Positions 15,690 through 22,000 of a DNA stretch of 22,000 nucleotides are shown in pieces. Each line of letters begins with the position of its first letter. Position 1 is the stretch's first letter. The position numbers and the translations under genes are program-made. The stretch is from Brevundimonas vancanneytii. Its GTDB lineage: Bacteria; Pseudomonadota; Alphaproteobacteria; Caulobacterales; Caulobacteraceae. Where the stretch lies: NCBI GenBank assembly GCA_945874855.1, contig CAMCIP010000005.1, positions 1 through 22,000 on the forward strand, given 5' to 3'. The notes under the pieces were generated by a model that saw nothing but the letters and a program-made list of their open reading frames with translations, did no database searches and was not told the DNA's origin.

Positions 15690-16384
15690 CGGCGCCGCCG
15701 CAGGACGAAGGCGATCCACATGCCGGCCAGCACGAGGGCCAGACCATACCAGGTGGCGGCATAGCCGAGGTGGTTGTTGGAGAAGGCGGGCGGGGGGGCG
15801 GAGGGACGCACCATCGGCCCGTCCGGGCTCGACGAGGCGGTCAGATAGACGGTCAGGGGGGCGACGGGCCCGGGCGCGCCCAGGACGGCCGCCATGGCCA
15901 CCGGGTCGCGGCCATAGAAGGTGCGGCCCTCGGGCTTTGGCGTGAAGGCCCCGGATGCCGAGGGGCGCCGCAGCACGCCTTCGATCCGCACCGGCGTGGC
16001 CACCTGGCTCACCGCGGGCCGGCCCACAACCTCATCGGCCACGAAGCCGCGGTCGACCAGCCAGGTCCGGCCTGAGTCGCGACAGGCCGAGACCAGCCGA
16101 ACGCCGGCCTGCCCCTGCTCGATCGTGCGAAGCTCGACAAAGGGCGCCGAAGCCAGACCCGGACAGGTCAGGATCACGCGCCGGAACTCGGCGGACTCTC
16201 CCGCGTCCGCCAGAATCGCCGCCTGAACCGGCGGCTGGATGGCCGCGGCCTCGGCGCGGGCGATCAGGTCCTGCTTCCACGCCAGCCGGTTGACCTGCCA
16301 GGTCCCCAGCGCCACCAGCACGGCCAGCCCGAGCGCGGTCAGGACCGTCAGAGCCCACGGAAAGCCCGGCCGCTCAGTCGTCAT
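15686..16384 (-). CDS. SURF1 family cytochrome oxidase assembly protein
   Basis: SURF1 (Shy1/CtaH) helps insert heme a into subunit I during assembly of aa3 oxidase and sits in the inner membrane. The 232-residue protein has the SURF1 topology: one helix near residues 10-28, a large periplasmic domain, and a second helix near 207-226 followed by an Arg-rich cytoplasmic end. The N-terminal signature LGTWQVNRLAWKQDLI and the periplasmic WLVDRGFVADE, RIEGVLR and C-terminal NNHLGYAATWYGLAL blocks are characteristic. It starts within the DUF983 end (11-bp overlap) and overlaps the M16 start by 4 bp. An AGG sits 7 nt before its ATG. Confidence 0.93.
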   Translation of the reverse strand: MTTERPGFPWALTVLTALGLAVLVALGTWQVNRLAWKQDLIARAEAAAIQPPVQAAILADAGESAEFRRVILTCPGLASAPFVELRTIEQGQAGVRLVSACRDSGRTWLVDRGFVADEVVGRPAVSQVATPVRIEGVLRRPSASGAFTPKPEGRTFYGRDPVAMAAVLGAPGPVAPLTVYLTASSSPDGPMVRPSAPPPAFSNNHLGYAATWYGLALVLAGMWIAFVLRRRR

Positions 16385-16745
16385 TGCGCGCCTCGGCGGC
16401 GTGGTTCCTCATCTGCAGGGCGACCATGGCGCCCTTGCCGGGCCGCATCAGGGCCAGGGCGGCGATCACGGCCAGGGGCGGCCAGACGATCAGATGCAGC
16501 CACATTGGCGGGGCGTGGACGATCTCGACCCACAGGGCGCTGAAGACCACGGGGAAGCCCACGATCTGCATGATGAAGACCGCTGCCCCGTCGCCGGTGT
16601 TCAGCCGGGTGAAGTCGAAGCCGCAGACGGCGCACCGGTCGACGACCCTCAGGAACCCCGCGAACAGGGGGCCCCGACCACAGTTTGGACAGCGGCTCTG
16701 CAGGCCGGCACGAAATGCGTTCACGCCCCGGGGCGCCCCCGTCAC
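16374..16745 (-). CDS. DUF983 zinc-ribbon membrane protein
   Basis: This 123-residue protein is a DUF983 member, which commonly accompanies ctaE and SURF1 in alphaproteobacteria. A zinc ribbon is formed by C19/C22 (CPNCG) and C38/C41 (CAVCG), separated by GPLFAGFLRVVDR. Two predicted membrane helices follow (about 52-73 and 81-101), and the tail is charged. Its role is unknown; context suggests a part in oxidase or membrane protein assembly. The start is a GTG at 16745, overlapping the ctaE stop by 4 bp (GTGA); an in-frame GTG at 16724 is an alternative. It overlaps SURF1 by 11 bp. Confidence 0.9.
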   Translation of the reverse strand: MTGAPRGVNAFRAGLQSRCPNCGRGPLFAGFLRVVDRCAVCGFDFTRLNTGDGAAVFIMQIVGFPVVFSALWVEIVHAPPMWLHLIVWPPLAVIAALALMRPGKGAMVALQMRNHAAEARNDD

Positions 16746-17638
16746 CCGAAGGTGACGTAGACGAAGGCGAACAGGAACAGCCAGACCACGTCCACGAAAT
16801 GCCAGTACCAGGCCGCCGCCTCGAAGCCGAAATGCTTCTCCGGGCTCATCTGTCCGGCCATCAGGCGCAGCAGGCAGACCGCCAGGAAGAGGGTGCCGAT
16901 CAGGACGTGGAACCCGTGGAAGCCGGTCGCCATGAAGAAGATCGACCCGTAGAGCCCGGCGTTGGCGGCCTCCTCGTTGAAGAACAGGTTCTCGTGGATG
17001 ATGTGGTAATACTCATAGGCCTGAACGCCCGTGAACAGCACGCCGAGCAGGACGGTGATCAGCAGGCCCAGCTTGGCCCCGGCGCGATCGCCGACCTGGA
17101 TCGCATGGTGGGCCCAGGTCACCGTCGTGCCGCTCAGCAGCAGGATCACGGTGTTCAGCAGCGGCAGTTGCCAGGCGCTGAGGGTCTCCACGCCCTTGGG
17201 CGGCCAGATCGGGGTGCCGTCGGGATTGGCCCAGGATTTGGCGGTGTCGGCCCACAGGCCGACTTCCGGGATGGCGGCGCGCGCCTCATTGAACACCGCC
17301 ATCTCGAAGAACATCCAGAAGAAGGCGGCGAAGAACATCACTTCCGAGGCGATGAACAGCACCATGCCGTAGCGCAGGCCGATCGAGACGACCGGCGTAT
17401 GGTCGCCCTTCCTGCTTTCCTTGATGACGTCCGCCCACCAGCCGAACATCGAATAGAGCACCCCCGCCAGACCGGCGAAGAACAGCCAGCTGGTGCCGGC
17501 CTCCAGCCCGAACACGCCCTTCATCCAGGCCACGGCGCCGATCATCATCACCGTGACGGCGATGGAGGCGACCAGCGGCCAGGGGCTGGGATCAACCAGG
17601 TGATAGTCGTGGTGCGGAGCGGCGTGGGCGTCGGCCAT
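16742..17638 (-). CDS. ctaE: Cytochrome c oxidase subunit III
   Basis: CtaE is subunit III of aa3 oxidase, an inner-membrane protein that stabilises the D-channel proton uptake of subunit I. The 298-residue protein has seven predicted helices and the usual blocks: HDYHLVDPSPWP near the N-terminus, FASEVMFFAAFFW (here with IASEVMFF) holding the conserved Glu in helix III, the WPPKGVE loop, NTVILLLSGTTVTWAHHA, and the C-terminal HFVDVVWLFLFAFVYV. It starts 39 bp after the ctaG stop, with the AAAAAGATCC region as a weak ribosome site, and overlaps the DUF983 start. Confidence 0.97.
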   Translation of the reverse strand: MADAHAAPHHDYHLVDPSPWPLVASIAVTVMMIGAVAWMKGVFGLEAGTSWLFFAGLAGVLYSMFGWWADVIKESRKGDHTPVVSIGLRYGMVLFIASEVMFFAAFFWMFFEMAVFNEARAAIPEVGLWADTAKSWANPDGTPIWPPKGVETLSAWQLPLLNTVILLLSGTTVTWAHHAIQVGDRAGAKLGLLITVLLGVLFTGVQAYEYYHIIHENLFFNEEAANAGLYGSIFFMATGFHGFHVLIGTLFLAVCLLRLMAGQMSPEKHFGFEAAAWYWHFVDVVWLFLFAFVYVTFG

Positions 17639-17677
17639 GGAGGATCTTTTTCGTCCCTGGGAAGCGGATTGCGGTGG

Positions 17678-18274
17678 CTATAGCGCCCGGTCGGCGGCCG
17701 CGCCAGAGGCTGCCGTGGCTGCCGGCGTCACGGCGGGCGGGGCGACGGCGGCGTCGAAGTCGCGCGTGGGCCAGAAGGTGTAGCTGAGGGTAATCTCACC
17801 GATGCCACGGCCGTCGCGTTCGACCGCCATCTCGGGCGCGATGAAGTACTGGACCGGGAAGGCGCGCGTCTCGCCCGGGGCGATCACCTGGCCGTCGAAA
17901 CAGAAGCACTGCAGCTTCTGGAAATACTGGCCGGCGCGCTCGGGCACGACATTGTAGGCGGCGGTCGCCCCGATCGGCTGGTCCGAGGTGTTGGTGACGT
18001 CGAACCAGGCCATGCCCGTCTCGCCGATTCGCACGCGCTGGCGGACCTGACGCGCGGTGAAGGTCAGGGGCAGGTCGCGCACATTGGTGTCGAACCGGAC
18101 CATGACGGTCTGGTCCAGCACCACATCCGACGGCTTGTCGGCCCGCATGGTGGTGCCGTCGAAGCCGGTCACACGGCAGAACAGGTCATACAGGGGCACG
18201 GCCGCGAAGGCGGCGCCGGTCATGGTCACGACGGCCAGGCTGCAGGCGACGGCGACGACGGTGTGGCGCTTCAT
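17678..18274 (-). CDS. ctaG: Cytochrome c oxidase assembly protein CtaG (Cox11)
   Basis: CtaG inserts copper into the CuB site of subunit I. The 198-residue protein has one N-terminal membrane anchor (about 7-26) and a periplasmic immunoglobulin-like domain. The copper ligands are in the LQCFCFDGQ motif (C123, C125), with the extra conserved C33 in LFCRVTGF just after the anchor. TGMAWFDVTN and FFIAPEM-like VQYFIAPEM blocks and the LSYTFWP end are typical of Cox11. A Pro/Ala-rich tail of about 30 residues follows. The ATG at 18274 overlaps the upstream small gene (ATGA). Confidence 0.96.
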   Translation of the reverse strand: MKRHTVVAVACSLAVVTMTGAAFAAVPLYDLFCRVTGFDGTTMRADKPSDVVLDQTVMVRFDTNVRDLPLTFTARQVRQRVRIGETGMAWFDVTNTSDQPIGATAAYNVVPERAGQYFQKLQCFCFDGQVIAPGETRAFPVQYFIAPEMAVERDGRGIGEITLSYTFWPTRDFDAAVAPPAVTPAATAASGAAADRAL

Positions 18275-18444
18275 CGGGGCGCCTCGGCCACGACCCCGGC
18301 CTGCATCGCCTTCCGCTCGGCCAGATTGCGCTGCATGCGCAGGAAGGTCGTCAGGAAGATCAGCACGATGAAGGCGACCAGCGCCCCGGCGATCCAGACG
18401 TTGCGGCGTTTTCTCGCGCTGAGTTCGGCGTCGGTCAGACGCAT
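18271..18444 (-). CDS. Small CoxF-like single-pass membrane protein
   Basis: This 57-residue protein has one strongly hydrophobic helix (about residues 16-35) preceded by a basic RKRRN stretch. It lies exactly between ctaB and ctaG, where alphaproteobacterial cox operons often carry a small membrane protein called CoxF or a hypothetical. The ATG at 18444 is preferred to a GTG at 18453 because GGAG stands 8 nt before the ATG. It overlaps the end of ctaB by 10 bp and the ctaG start by 4 bp. Role in oxidase assembly is inferred from position only. Confidence 0.75.
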   Translation of the reverse strand: MRLTDAELSARKRRNVWIAGALVAFIVLIFLTTFLRMQRNLAERKAMQAGVVAEAPR

Positions 18445-19457
18445 GAGGGGCACTCCACGACGCTCGCCGGCAGATGCTCGATCAACAGGGCCGCGAACAG
18501 GGCCGACAGATAAAGGATCGAGAAGGCGAACAGGTTGCGCGCCGGTTTGGCCTCTGCGCGGACGTCATACAATGCGGCCTCTCGCCCCACGGCCTCGGCC
18601 TTGTCAGGGGCGTCGCCGGCGCGCGAACGCCACAGCCGCACCGCCAGCAACAGGAACAGGGCGCCGCCGCCGATCGACACTGCCAGATAGCCGGTGCCGC
18701 CCAGCGGCTCGGTCCCGCCGAGGGGATGCAGGGCCGGCACCACCGCGGCGACGACCAGGGCCAGGCTGTAGAGCAGGATCTGCAGCCGCGTGGACTGCGC
18801 GCCGCGCGCCACCGGCATCATGGGAATGCCGGCGCGCGCATAGTCGCCGGTCGAATAGAGGGCCAGGGCCCAGCTGTGCGGCGGGGTCCACAGGAAGATG
18901 ATCAGGAACAGCCACCAGGCCTGCAGCGGCGCGTCGCCCGTGGCGGCGGCCCAGCCGATCACCGGCGGAAAGGCGCCTGCCGCCCCGCCGATGACGATGT
19001 TCTGGGGCGTGCGCCGCTTCAGCACCAGGGTGTAGAGGCCGGCATAGTAGACGATGGTCAGGGCCAGCAGGCCCGCCGCCATCCAGTTGGAGTTCATCCC
19101 CAGCAGGGTCACCGAGAACAGGGACAGGATGATGCCGAAGGTCAGGGCGTCGGCGCTGCGGACCTTGCCGGACGCCACCGGCCGTCCCCGGGTGCGCCGC
19201 ATCAGGGCGTCGGTCTCACCTTCCAGCGCCATGTTCAGGGCCCCGGCAGCGCCCGCGCCCACGGCGATACACAGCACGGCGATCAGCCCCTCGAACAGCC
19301 GCGGATCGCCCGGGGCGGCGAACAGGCCGGTCAGGGCCGTGAACACCACCAGCGACATCACCCGCGGCTTGAGCAGCTGGAACCACTCTTCCGGGCGGGC
19401 GGTGGACAGCGCGGGCGCTGCGGCATCTTCGGCGAGGGCGGGCGGAAGCTGGGTCAT
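18435..19457 (-). CDS. ctaB: Heme O synthase (protoheme IX farnesyltransferase)
   Basis: CtaB adds a farnesyl group to heme b, giving heme o for conversion to heme a of the oxidase. The 340-residue UbiA-type protein has about nine membrane helices. The first prenyl-diphosphate motif is N75 to D83 with the RTRGRP (88-93) tail; the usual first Asp is replaced by E79, which still preserves a carboxylate. The second motif is the TGDYARAGIPMMP region. LLKPRVMSLVVFT near the N-terminus is family-like. A long upstream in-frame extension (to 19640) enters ctaD and is not real. The ATG at 19457 precedes the normal cytoplasmic N-terminus. The 83-bp gap to ctaD holds two hairpins. Confidence 0.95.
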   Translation of the reverse strand: MTQLPPALAEDAAAPALSTARPEEWFQLLKPRVMSLVVFTALTGLFAAPGDPRLFEGLIAVLCIAVGAGAAGALNMALEGETDALMRRTRGRPVASGKVRSADALTFGIILSLFSVTLLGMNSNWMAAGLLALTIVYYAGLYTLVLKRRTPQNIVIGGAAGAFPPVIGWAAATGDAPLQAWWLFLIIFLWTPPHSWALALYSTGDYARAGIPMMPVARGAQSTRLQILLYSLALVVAAVVPALHPLGGTEPLGGTGYLAVSIGGGALFLLLAVRLWRSRAGDAPDKAEAVGREAALYDVRAEAKPARNLFAFSILYLSALFAALLIEHLPASVVECPSCV

Positions 19458-19470
19458 GAAACGGATCGGA

Positions 19471-19500
19471 GCCGCCCCGCCGACGATGCGGCGGAGCGGC
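19471..19500 (-). other. Strong hairpin between ctaD and ctaB
   Basis: In the minus-strand transcript, GCCGCTCCGCCG and CGGCGGGGCGGC pair over 12 positions (one G-U) with the 6-nt loop CATCGT. It lies just 13 bp before the ctaB ATG, and no T-run follows on the ctaB side, so it is not a clear intrinsic terminator. It could attenuate ctaB expression or guide mRNA processing. It may simply be a stable GC stem. Confidence 0.4.
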
Positions 19501-19518
19501 CCCTTCTGGTCCTGGTTT

Positions 19519-19536
19519 CGTCTCGCGAACGAGACG
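19519..19536 (-). other. Small UUCG-loop hairpin after ctaD
   Basis: A perfect 7-bp stem CGTCTCG/CGAGACG encloses a UUCG tetraloop in the minus-strand transcript, 4 bp after the ctaD stop. It is followed by AAACCAGG, not a T-run. Together with the stem at 19471-19500 it gives two stem-loops in an 83-bp spacer. Possible roles are 3' end protection of the ctaCD message. Confidence 0.4.
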
Positions 19537-19540
19537 GGGG

Positions 19541-21199
19541 TCAGTGGTCGGTCGGCTTGATGACCGGCAGTTCGTTGAACTGGTGGTGCGGCGGCGGGCT
19601 GGACAGGGTCCATTCCAGGGTCGTGGCGCCCTCGCCCCACGGATTGGCGACGGCCTTGCGGCGGCGGACGGCGGACTCGGCCAGCATGACCAGGAAGACC
19701 ACCACGCCCACGGCGGTGATGACGTAGCCCCAGGACGACACCATGTTCCAGTAGGCATAGCCTTCCGAATAGTCGACGTAGCGGCGCGGCATGCCCTGCA
19801 GGCCGAGGAAGTGCTGCGGGAAGAAGACCACGTTCACGCCCACGAAGGTGATCCAGAAGTGGGCGGCGCCGAGGAACTCATTGTACTTCACGCCGAACAT
19901 CTTCTCGTACCAGTAGTAGAAGCCGCCGAAGATCGCGAACACGGCACCCAGCGACAGCACATAGTGGAAGTGGGCCACCACATAGTAGGTGTCGTGCAGG
20001 CTGTAATCGATGGCCGCGTTGGCCAGGACCACGCCGGTCACGCCGCCGACGGTGAACAGGAAGATGAAGCCCATGGCCCACAGCATGGGCGTCTTGAAGT
20101 CGATGGACCCGCCCCACATGGTGGCGATCCAGCTGAAGATCTTCACCCCCGTGGGCACGGCGATGATCATGGTGGCGGCGATGAAATAGGCCCGCAGGTT
20201 CACCGTCATGCCGACGGTGTACATGTGGTGGGCCCAGACGATGAAGCCGATGAAGCCGATCGCCACCATGGCGTAGGCCATGGCCAGATAGCCGAACACG
20301 GGCTTCTTCGAGAAGGTCGAGACGATGTGGCTGATGATGCCGAAGCCGGGCAGGATCAGGATGTAGACCTCGGGGTGGCCGAAGAACCAGAACAGGTGCT
20401 GGAACATCACCGGGTCGCCGCCACCGGTCGGATCGAAGAAGGCGGTGCCGAAGTTGCGGTCCGTCAGCAGCATGGTGATGGCGCCGGCCAGAACGGGCAG
20501 CGACAGCAGCAGCAGGAAGGCGGTGACCAGCACCGACCAGGCGAACAGCGGCATCCGGTGCAGGGTCATGCCCGGGGCGCGCATGTTGAAGATGGTGGTG
20601 ATGAAGTTGATCGCGCCGAGGATCGAGCTGGCCCCCGCCACGTGCAGGGAGAAGATCGCCAGATCCATGGCCGGGCCGGTGTGGCCGCTGGTCGACAGGG
20701 GCGGATAGATGGTCCAGCCGCCGCCGAAGCCTTTGCCGGGTCCGCCGTCCACGAACATCGAGGCGCACAGCAGGATCCAGGCCGAGACCAGCAGCCAGAA
20801 CGAGATGTTATTCATGCGCGGGAAGGCCATGTCCGGCGCGCCGATCATGATCGGCACGAACCAGTTGCCGAAGCCGCCGATCATCGCCGGCATGACCATG
20901 AAGAAGATCATGATCAGGGCGTGGGCCGTGACGGTGACGTTGTAGCCGTGCTTGGACGCCTCGATCAGACCCATCTGGTCGATGACCCCGCCCTCGACGA
21001 AATACTGGATGCCGGGCTGGGCCAGCTCAAGGCGGATCAGGCCGGACAGGGCGCCGCCGACGATGCCCGCCATGATGGCGAACAGCAGGTACAGCGTGCC
21101 GATGTCCTTGTGATTGGTCGACAGGAACCAGCGGGTGAAGAAGCCCGGCTTGTGGTCGTGGGCGTCGTGCCCGTGATCGTGTGCGGCGGCGGTGGCCAT
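19541..21199 (-). CDS. ctaD: Cytochrome c oxidase subunit I (aa3, A1 type)
   Basis: CtaD is the catalytic subunit holding heme a and the heme a3-CuB centre that reduces oxygen to water while pumping protons. The 552-residue protein has twelve helices. Heme a ligands are H93 and H412, heme a3 is bound by H410, and CuB by H275, H324 and H325, with the cross-linked Y279. The D channel shows D123 (in APDMAFPRMN) and E277 in GHPEVY, the glutamate that marks A1-type oxidases. K353 in TGVKIFSW marks the K channel. The ATG at 21199 leads to a His/Asp-rich start (HDHGHDAHDH, 7-16) before STNHKDIGTLY. A longer upstream frame runs into ctaC and is not used. Confidence 0.98.
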   Translation of the reverse strand: MATAAAHDHGHDAHDHKPGFFTRWFLSTNHKDIGTLYLLFAIMAGIVGGALSGLIRLELAQPGIQYFVEGGVIDQMGLIEASKHGYNVTVTAHALIMIFFMVMPAMIGGFGNWFVPIMIGAPDMAFPRMNNISFWLLVSAWILLCASMFVDGGPGKGFGGGWTIYPPLSTSGHTGPAMDLAIFSLHVAGASSILGAINFITTIFNMRAPGMTLHRMPLFAWSVLVTAFLLLLSLPVLAGAITMLLTDRNFGTAFFDPTGGGDPVMFQHLFWFFGHPEVYILILPGFGIISHIVSTFSKKPVFGYLAMAYAMVAIGFIGFIVWAHHMYTVGMTVNLRAYFIAATMIIAVPTGVKIFSWIATMWGGSIDFKTPMLWAMGFIFLFTVGGVTGVVLANAAIDYSLHDTYYVVAHFHYVLSLGAVFAIFGGFYYWYEKMFGVKYNEFLGAAHFWITFVGVNVVFFPQHFLGLQGMPRRYVDYSEGYAYWNMVSSWGYVITAVGVVVFLVMLAESAVRRRKAVANPWGEGATTLEWTLSSPPPHHQFNELPVIKPTDH

Positions 21200-21222
21200 G
21201 GTCTTCGGGGCTCTCGCGTCTC

Positions 21223-22000
21223 TTACTGGGCGGCGGCCGGCGCGGGGGCCGGCGCAGGGGTCGGGGCGACGGCCGAAGCCGGATCGATCGCGGCCGGAGC
21301 GGCGGCCGGTGCGGCGACAGGCGCAGCAGCGGCGGCCTCGGCGTCCGCGGCGGCGGTCATGGAGCCGCCCTTGGATGCGACCCAGGCGGCGAACTCCGCC
21401 TCGGACACGACGCGGATCTCGATCGGCATGAAGGCATGATCGACGCCGCACAACTCGGAGCACTGGCCGTAGAAGGTGCCGACGCGGTCGGCCTTGAACC
21501 AGGTCTCATTGGTCCGGCCCGGAATGGCGTCCGTCTTCAGGCCGAAGGCGGGCAGGGCGAAGGAGTGGATCACGTCCGAAGCGGTGACCAGCACCTTCAC
21601 CGTCTTGCCGACCGGAACCACGATGGGTTCATCGACGGCCAGGCGATACAGGGCCGAGGGCATGCCGCGGCGGGCGACCTCGTCCTCGGGCAGCATGCTG
21701 GAGTAGAATTCGGCGACGCCCTGGTCGGGGTATTCATAGGACCAGTTCCACTGGTTGCCCGTGGCTTTGATGGTCATGTCCGGCTCGGGCATGTTCTCAT
21801 AGGCGAACAGCAGGCGGAACGAGAACAGGGCGATGCCCACCAGGATGAACACCGGCACGATGGTCCAGACGACCTCGACCAGGGTGTTGTGGCTCCAGCG
21901 CGCGGGCACCGGATTGGCCTTCTTGTTGTAGCGGATCACGACCCAGACCAGCAGGCCCAGCACCAGCACGCTGATGCCGATGCACATCGGCAGCAGGATG
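21223..22000 (-). CDS. ctaC: Cytochrome c oxidase subunit II, 3' part
   Basis: CtaC carries the CuA centre that receives electrons from cytochrome c on the periplasmic side. About 259 residues are visible; the N-terminus with signal sequence and much of the first helix lies beyond the right window edge, so the internal ATG at 21987 is not the start. One helix (GLLVWVVIRYNKK) and a second (TIVPVFILVGIALFSF) are seen. Then come the aromatic NQWNWSYEYP electron-entry patch, and CuA ligands: the His of DVIHSFALP and CSELCGVDHAFM (coded near 21428-21463). After the CuA domain a tail of about 45 residues is rich in Ala and Pro. It ends 23 bp before the ctaD start. Confidence 0.97.
   Translation of the reverse strand, partial: ILLPMCIGISVLVLGLLVWVVIRYNKKANPVPARWSHNTLVEVVWTIVPVFILVGIALFSFRLLFAYENMPEPDMTIKATGNQWNWSYEYPDQGVAEFYSSMLPEDEVARRGMPSALYRLAVDEPIVVPVGKTVKVLVTASDVIHSFALPAFGLKTDAIPGRTNETWFKADRVGTFYGQCSELCGVDHAFMPIEIRVVSEAEFAAWVASKGGSMTAAADAEAAAAAPVAAPAAAPAAIDPASAVAPTPAPAPAPAAAQ

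Noticed and set aside
14356..15764. Long frames in other registers over the M16 peptidase
   Set aside because: Frames at 14356-15762 (minus) and 14460-15764 (plus) are composition shadows of the peptidase gene with its HFLEH motif.
19458..19640. 61-codon N-terminal extension of CtaB
   Set aside because: It overlaps the end of ctaD and covers the hairpin spacer; CtaB homologs begin near the ATG at 19457.
21223..21372. Tandem DNA repeat at the end of ctaC
   Set aside because: The sequence is GC-rich and encodes Ala/Pro runs, but there is no regular repeat unit at the DNA level.
19544..21439. 631-codon plus-strand frame opposite ctaD
   Set aside because: It is antisense to ctaD and reads as His/Asp/Glu/Gln-rich low complexity, as expected from the complement of membrane-helix codons.
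1..22000. Mobile elements, CRISPR arrays, tRNA genes, toxin-antitoxin or defence genes
   Set aside because: None of their hallmarks (terminal repeats, transposase motifs, regular spacers, cloverleaf arms) was seen, and coding is almost continuous with housekeeping genes.

Overview
The window is about 22 kb of very GC-rich, densely coding chromosome from an alphaproteobacterium. The gene content and order point to the Caulobacteraceae, most likely Brevundimonas or a close relative. The main clues are a GEDEF/EAL phosphodiesterase that looks like Caulobacter PdeA close to an aa3 cytochrome oxidase assembly cluster, a DUF4908 protein, and many ATGA or GTGA stop/start overlaps. I see no tRNA, rRNA, IS element, phage gene, CRISPR array or integration scar. 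Base composition and codon use look even throughout, so this reads as core genome.

Left part, plus strand (1-5491): the 3' end of rsmE (16S rRNA m3U1498 methyltransferase), gshA (glutamate-cysteine ligase, GCS2 type), a terminator-like hairpin, a DUF72 protein, a zinc alcohol dehydrogenase of the YahK/CAD type, a PhaB-type acetoacetyl-CoA reductase, and a secreted DUF4908 protein. gloB (glyoxalase II) then faces this block on the minus strand (5495-6223).

Middle, plus strand (6271-10905): a SAM-dependent methyltransferase divergent from gloB, a tight sixA-like / DUF952 / pyrD string, and an orphan membrane hybrid histidine kinase with a fused receiver. A Prx5-type peroxiredoxin (minus) and yqgE (plus) diverge from a 110-bp spacer.

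Right part, minus strand (22000 down to 12101): one unbroken run. It starts with the cytochrome c oxidase genes ctaC (cut by the window edge), ctaD, ctaB, a small CoxF-like membrane protein, ctaG and ctaE. It continues through a DUF983 zinc-ribbon membrane protein, SURF1, an M16 zinc peptidase, a RimJ/RimL-type acetyltransferase and a PdeA-like c-di-GMP phosphodiesterase. The first eight genes supply subunits I-III, heme O synthesis, copper delivery and assembly of an A1-type aa3 oxidase. Most junctions overlap or are very short. Thiol and aldehyde metabolism recurs across the window (gshA, gloB, peroxiredoxin, YahK-like dehydrogenase), and signalling is represented by the hybrid kinase, the SixA-like phosphatase and PdeA.

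I found no convincing new multi-gene system. The points most worth a second look are the PdeA-like protein and its link to the cox run, the paired hairpins between ctaD and ctaB, the orphan hybrid kinase with an uncharacterised membrane sensor, the candidate leaderless start of yqgE, and the conserved genes of unknown function.
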